Assembly: GCA_036258055.1 (NCBI GenBank)
Contig: DATAEK010000292.1
Span: 1 to 29,187 of the forward strand
Direction of reading: 5' to 3'
DNA from: DATAEK01 sp036258055
GTDB lineage: Bacteria > Acidobacteriota > Vicinamibacteria > Vicinamibacterales > 2-12-FULL-66-21
DNA: 29,187 nucleotides
Part shown: positions 25,301 through 29,187 of the stretch, one piece after another
Position numbering within the stretch: the first letter of the stretch is position 1
Layout of the letters: each line of letters begins with the position of its first letter
Made by a program: the position numbers and the translations under genes
The notes under the pieces: model-generated
Seen by the model: the letters and a program-made list of their open reading frames with translations, nothing else
Told to the model about the DNA's origin: nothing
The model's database searches: none

Positions 25301-25650
25301 TGCTGCGCCACGCCGCCAGCCTTGAGCACGACATCCAGGCGGACCCGTTGATTCACTTCCAGCCGAACTTGAACGTCTTCCCGATTGAACCCGAGCATCT
25401 CGAAGGACAGCTTGTATTCTCCCGGAAGGAGCCCAGCCATCTCGAAACTTCCGTCCGACCCGGTTAACACCTTGCGAGAGAAGTTATTCTCCGTGCCGGC
25501 AATCACGACAGCCGCGCCCGGGATCACGAGAGTCTGTTCGTCACGCACTGAGCCAGACAGAGTTGCGGTGCTTCCTTGACCGAACGCGGCGCTTCGAAGA
25601 AGGATCAGGACGAACGTCCAGCACAATACCGACACTCTTGAGGAAGACAT
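22308..25650 (-). pseudogene. Oar-like TonB-dependent receptor, broken by a one-base insertion and an amber codon
   Basis: The ATG at 25650 has GGAGG 7 nt upstream and opens a signal peptide (MSSSRVSVLCWTFVLILLRS, then AFGQ). A carboxypeptidase-regulatory-like domain follows (about 25-110), then a plug domain (VIDQRQVAELPLNGRQFLEL). After FFFGGYEG the frame is lost: one extra base in the GGG run at 24728-24730 separates it from LRTTQHMSNIMFVPGMAVRT in the next frame. That barrel frame runs to an in-frame TAG at 22827-22829 inside SSVI-stop-KLPYSTTGG, where the family expects Tyr. It then continues through GDWQASLIYQLQSGFPFTIS to the barrel-closing QIQFVFRAMF. All the rest reads normally, so the damage is recent or partly sequencing error. 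The intact protein (about 1110 aa) would import an unknown ligand across the outer membrane. Confidence 0.85.
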
Positions 25651-26318
25651 GCAGAGACCTCCAAAGCGTATGAGCATTGCATTCTACCGTCGACAATATG
25701 CTGCAATAGCACGAACGCACTGGATGAGCCGTGATGTTGACATGCGCGATGCGCCGGCGGCATGGGTTGATCGTGGCTGGCGTGGGCGCGGAAATCAACG
25801 CGGACCAGTTCTGGTGAACGTCAGGTTTTCCACAGCGCCAGTCGATCAACCGAAGTTGTGTGGAATTTGTGGTGAGCCAAACTTTCGCGAGTTGGAACCA
25901 GATCGCGTCGCTCCTACGACGAATCGAGCGACTGCGCGTTGCAGCGTAGGGCACCAGCCTCGACCGCTCGCAGCTGGCAGGGCGGCTCGCAGCCGGGTGC
26001 TGCTACACGTATTTTGAAGCCAGTTCAGTCATCTGCAGGGCCTCTACGCCGCCCATGACGTTTCGCCTCTAAACTCATGCGCGCCGTGTGCCAGCATTCC
26101 GGGCGGCGCTGAGCAGGAGTGGGATACTGCGGCGAGTTCGCCCGCGAGCGTGTCATTCTAGGGACTTCGGTCGGCGTCGCCAACGTACAGCTGGTCAGTG
26201 AACACGTGTCGGGACGTCTGGGTGCGCCCGTCACGCCAGCGCGCGGCCAGCCGACGTTAGGGTCGATCGGACGTACCCGTCCTTCCACTCGGCTCTGCTC
26301 AAAGCGAAGGTTGAGGAC
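25651..26318. other. Long divergent intergenic region
   Basis: This 668-bp stretch separates the 5' ends of the TonB-receptor gene and the Ser/Thr kinase gene and must hold both promoters, but I cannot place either with confidence. It contains a dispersed repeat copy (25873-25899) and an inverted pair TTCCACA (25828-25834) / TGTGGAA (25859-25865). Open frames across it lack family motifs. Confidence 0.5.
25873..25899 (+). repeat. 27-bp dispersed repeat with CGCGAGTTGGAACC core, copy 3
   Basis: It matches 11561-11587 at 25 of 27 positions. The core is again flanked by an inverted TCGCGA ... TCGCG pair. It lies about 220 bp upstream of the TonB-receptor start and about 420 bp upstream of the kinase start. 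Confidence 0.6.
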
Positions 26319-28616
26319 TTGGAGACCGATTTTCGAGATCGGCTGCAAACCACGCTGACCGGCGCCTATCGCGTTGAACGCGAACTCGGCGGCGGTGGAA
26401 TGAGTCGTGTGTTTCTGGCGGAGGAGCGCGCGCTCTGTCGTCGTGTCGTGGTGAAAGTGCTTTCGCCCGAGCTCGCGGCCGGCGTGAATTTTGAGCGTTT
26501 CAAGCACGAGATACTGCTCACCGCCCAACTGCAGCACCCACACATCCTGCCGGTGTTCACGACCGGAGAGACGGAAGGGCTGCCCTACTACACGATGCCG
26601 TTCGTGGAAGGGGAGTCGCTCCGGGTGCATCTCATGCGTGCTGGGGCCATGCCGATCGCCGCGGCGATCAGTATTCTCAGAGACGTCGCGCGCGCGCTGG
26701 AGTTCGCGCACGCCAAAGGTGTCGTGCACCGCGACATCAAGCCAGACAACATTCTGCTCGCCGGCAATACCGCCACCGTTTCAGATTTTGGAATCGCCAA
26801 GGCCCTGCTGGCTTCTCATGCGGTGACCGTTTCGGCGCCGAGGACCGACCTGGGAATTGTGATTGGAACACCGCTCTACATGGCGCCCGAGCAAGCCGCC
26901 GCAGATACAGGGCTCGACCACCGGGTCGATCTCTACGCGCTCGGGTGCGTTGCCTACGAGATGATCGCGGGGGAGCCGCCCTTTGCCGGTTCGGTCGCAT
27001 CGCTGATTCGCGCCCACATCGTCGACGCGCCTCCGCCGATCGTGACAAAACGAGCAGACGTCCCCGAGGCCCTGGCCGTGCTCGTAGAACGTTGTCTCCA
27101 AAAGGACCCCGCCGATCGGCCAGCCAGTGCGCGTGAGATCCTCGAGGTGCTCGACAACCTCGCGTCCGCGCACACCAGTGGCCCGGGGTCGATGGTCGGC
27201 ACGGAAGTGCCGACAATCGCCGTGCTCCCGTTTGGGGTCGTGACCGGCGACGAGCAGGAGACCGATCATTTCGCCGATGGCCTGACCGACGAGGTCATCA
27301 CCGACCTCTCGATGATCAAGACACTGCGCGTCATCTCGCGACAATCAGCGATGCGATTGAAGGGAAGCGACAAGGACCTGCGTACCATCGCGCGCGAGCT
27401 TGGCGCGCGTTACGTCCTGACCGGGAGTATCCGGCGCGCTGGTTCCAGCCTCCGGATCACGGCGCAGCTCGTCGACGCCAGGACCGACGCGCAGCTCTGG
27501 GCCGACAAGTTCCACGGCGCACTGGAGGACGTCTTCGAAATCCAGGAGCGTCTCTCTCGCCAGATCGTAGACGCGTTGCGGCTCAGACTTACGCCGACCG
27601 AGGATCGGCGCTTGGCGCAGCGTCCCATCGGGGATCTACGTGCGTACGAGTACTATCTGCTCGCGCGGCAAGAGATCTGGAGCTTCAACACACAATCGCT
27701 CGACCACGCGCTCCAGCTCGTCCGGCGCGCGGAGGACCTTGTCGGCGACAACGAGCTGCTGTTCGTCGCCGAGGGACTCATCTACTGGCAGCATGTCAAC
27801 GTGGGCATCGTACCCGTGTCGCAGTACGACGAGTACCTGCGGAAGGCGGAAGACTGCGCCGCGAAGGTGTTCGCACTCAACCCGGAATCCTCGAAAGGGC
27901 ACGGTCTTCGCGGAGCGATCCGACACAACCGTGCCGACCCGAACGGAGCGGCTCGCGACTACAAGAAGGCGCTGGTGCTCGATCCCAACGATCCGGAGGC
28001 GCTGCTCTGGCTTGGCTATCACTACGCTGTGTCCGGGCGACCCGACCTCGCGCGTGCGCTCATGGATCGCCTGCAGCAGGTGGATCCACTGACGTCGGTC
28101 AACCTCACGATGTACGGGATGGTCGCGATGTTCGACGGCAACTATCCCGAAGCGCTCACCTGGACGCAACGCTCGGTCGACATCGATCCGGCGAATCCCA
28201 CGCCACGCATGATGCACGCGCTGATGCTGGCGGCGAACGGGCGTCGCGACGAGGGCGTGGCGATGCTCGATGCGGTGGCAGGCGACACATCCGCCATGGC
28301 ATGGGCGAGGTTGGCGCCGGCCATGGCCTGCGCGCTCCGTGGTGAGCGCGACGAGCTGCTGCGTATCATGACGCCTGAGCTGCGCGCCGCAGCGCAATGG
28401 GATGAGATCTTCGCCTGGTGGGCTGCCGATTGCTTCGCGCTGGTGAATGAGGCTGATGGGGCGATTGACTTCATCGAGCGCGCGGTCGAATTCGGGTTTA
28501 TCAACGCGCCATGGCTGTCGAAGTACGAGCCGTTTCTCGCGCGCCTTCGGAGTGAGCCGCGGTTCGGTCGCTTGATGGACGGGGTACGGAGAGCCTGGCG
28601 GGCTTTCGAGCCGTAG
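26319..28616 (+). CDS. Soluble Ser/Thr protein kinase with TolB-like and TPR regions
   Basis: The protein is 765 aa from a TTG start with GAAGG upstream (METDFRDRLQTTLTGAYRVE); the first ATG lies inside the glycine loop and is too late. The kinase domain (about 15-285) is complete: loop LGGGGMSRVFLAEE, Lys in VVVKVLSPE, HRDIKPDNILL near residue 137, SDFGIAK, IGTPLYMAPEQ and DLYALGCVAYEM. A TolB N-terminal-like/FlgO-like region follows (about 300-430: IAVLPFGVV, HFADGLTDEVITDLS, LGARYVLTGSIRRAGSSLRI). TPR-like helices fill the rest (about 440-750). There is no membrane segment between kinase and TolB-like region, unlike many relatives, so the protein is probably cytoplasmic. Its targets are unknown. 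Confidence 0.93.
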   Translation: METDFRDRLQTTLTGAYRVERELGGGGMSRVFLAEERALCRRVVVKVLSPELAAGVNFERFKHEILLTAQLQHPHILPVFTTGETEGLPYYTMPFVEGESLRVHLMRAGAMPIAAAISILRDVARALEFAHAKGVVHRDIKPDNILLAGNTATVSDFGIAKALLASHAVTVSAPRTDLGIVIGTPLYMAPEQAAADTGLDHRVDLYALGCVAYEMIAGEPPFAGSVASLIRAHIVDAPPPIVTKRADVPEALAVLVERCLQKDPADRPASAREILEVLDNLASAHTSGPGSMVGTEVPTIAVLPFGVVTGDEQETDHFADGLTDEVITDLSMIKTLRVISRQSAMRLKGSDKDLRTIARELGARYVLTGSIRRAGSSLRITAQLVDARTDAQLWADKFHGALEDVFEIQERLSRQIVDALRLRLTPTEDRRLAQRPIGDLRAYEYYLLARQEIWSFNTQSLDHALQLVRRAEDLVGDNELLFVAEGLIYWQHVNVGIVPVSQYDEYLRKAEDCAAKVFALNPESSKGHGLRGAIRHNRADPNGAARDYKKALVLDPNDPEALLWLGYHYAVSGRPDLARALMDRLQQVDPLTSVNLTMYGMVAMFDGNYPEALTWTQRSVDIDPANPTPRMMHALMLAANGRRDEGVAMLDAVAGDTSAMAWARLAPAMACALRGERDELLRIMTPELRAAAQWDEIFAWWAADCFALVNEADGAIDFIERAVEFGFINAPWLSKYEPFLARLRSEPRFGRLMDGVRRAWRAFEP

Positions 28617-28631
28617 ACGCCAGAAGGTTGT

Positions 28632-29187
28632 TCATTTTGGATGCCCCATCTCCGGCACGACGCGTCCGAGAAACCCCTCGAGCGGCTGCTGATCTCCGCC
28701 ACCCATACGCATGTTGTCCATCAGGTTGATCATCCGCGTCTGCTCGAGCGCCGTCGCCACCGGAACCTTCCGCTCACGAATGAGGTAAGCGGCCCAGAGA
28801 TGACTCGCGCGCCAGGCGATGGTGCAGTGCAGGAGGACCTTGCCGTCCGCCGCCGCCATCGCCGCCGCGAAGGTGTCGAGTTCCTTCGGCCCGTACGGAT
28901 GGTCGGCGGTGCCGCGCATCGGAATGTAGACGTACTTGATTCCGAGCTCCTTCACGAGCGCAGCCTCGTCGAACCCCACACGCGCCATCTCCTCCGGCAT
29001 TCGCAGATTCACGACCGTGGTCACGCCCTTGGCTCTGAGCTCGCGCAGCGCTCTTTCCGTCGGTTGGCCACCGATGAACATGTCGTCGCCCACGCTCACG
29101 AACTTAGCCTGGAACATTCCCGAGGCGTCGAGGTTCACCGGGTTCGGCACGGGCCCGGTCTTGTCCTTCCCGACGATGCTTTGAGCG
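28632..29187 (-). CDS. Exported protein-tyrosine-phosphatase-like (DUF442-type) protein, 5' end cut by window edge
   Basis: The frame stays open to the right edge. A GTG at 29150 could start a 172-aa protein, but the preceding codons read AQSIVGKDKTGP, which looks like the end of a signal peptide (A-QS cleavage), so the true start probably lies beyond the window. The fold resembles the DUF442/cyclin-like phosphatase group: FVSVGDDMFIGGQPTERALR, GVTTVVNLRMPEE, LGIKYVYIPMRG. The P-loop is HCTIAWRASHLWAAYL, with the Cx4R spacing of that group rather than the Cx5R of classic tyrosine phosphatases. The substrate is unknown. Its stop lies 15 bp from that of the convergent kinase gene. Confidence 0.82.
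   Translation of the reverse strand, partial: AQSIVGKDKTGPVPNPVNLDASGMFQAKFVSVGDDMFIGGQPTERALRELRAKGVTTVVNLRMPEEMARVGFDEAALVKELGIKYVYIPMRGTADHPYGPKELDTFAAAMAAADGKVLLHCTIAWRASHLWAAYLIRERKVPVATALEQTRMINLMDNMRMGGGDQQPLEGFLGRVVPEMGHPK

Noticed and set aside
25826..25865. TTTTCCACA looked like a DnaA box, and the following GTTGTGTGGAATT resembles the lac promoter region.
   Set aside because: A single box without a cluster or replication genes does not make an origin, and a 13-base likeness to lac vector sequence without any adjoining vector DNA is most likely chance.

Overview
The window is GC-rich, densely coding bacterial DNA. The gene mix suggests an Acidobacteriota chromosome, possibly of the Vicinamibacteria type: an Oar-like TonB receptor with an N-terminal carboxypeptidase-regulatory domain, a giant periplasmic-propeller histidine kinase, a Ser/Thr kinase fused to TolB-like and TPR regions, a MauG/CCP-type di-heme peroxidase and a secreted RCC1 protein. 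This placement is inferred from gene content; no rRNA or tRNA is visible to confirm it. There is no phage, CRISPR array or intact transposon.

Layout. Positions 1-7000 are almost entirely minus strand: a di-heme peroxidase lipoprotein cut by the left edge, a two-gene unit (single-domain response regulator, then a secreted RCC1/TSP1-like protein), and a two-gene signalling operon (propeller histidine kinase, then a NarL-type regulator overlapping it by 11 nt). A 66-bp repeat carrying a 7-bp inverted repeat lies 46-49 nt upstream of both the peroxidase and the response-regulator start. A large inverted array of CAACTCCCAA units separates the two signalling units.

Positions 7245-13451 hold a cNMP-binding/flavin oxidoreductase fusion (+), then on the minus strand an NCS2-type permease, a frameshifted zinc-ribbon membrane protein, an isoprenylcysteine-methyltransferase-like membrane enzyme, a small coiled-coil protein and a STAS anti-anti-sigma factor. 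Positions 13747-19529 (+) carry a GH15 glucoamylase/trehalase, a 45-codon relic of a PLP-dependent ACC deaminase/D-cysteine desulfhydrase, a gene-poor stretch, and a tightly overlapping operon FecR-like protein, OmpA lipoprotein, CHASE2-HD-GYP phosphodiesterase. This operon looks like an envelope-sensing unit that feeds into cyclic-di-GMP breakdown.

Positions 19573-29187 hold an N-terminally truncated nucleoside 2-deoxyribosyltransferase-like relic, a second SH3-like/OmpA protein, a GNAT acetyltransferase, a TonB-receptor gene broken by a one-base insertion and an amber codon, a soluble Ser/Thr kinase-TolB-TPR protein, and an exported phosphatase-like (DUF442-type) protein cut by the right edge.

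Two themes stand out. Signal transduction is dense: two response regulators, a histidine kinase, STAS, HD-GYP, a Ser/Thr kinase and a cNMP-binding protein. There are also four decaying genes, and two families of short dispersed intergenic repeats that no gene explains.
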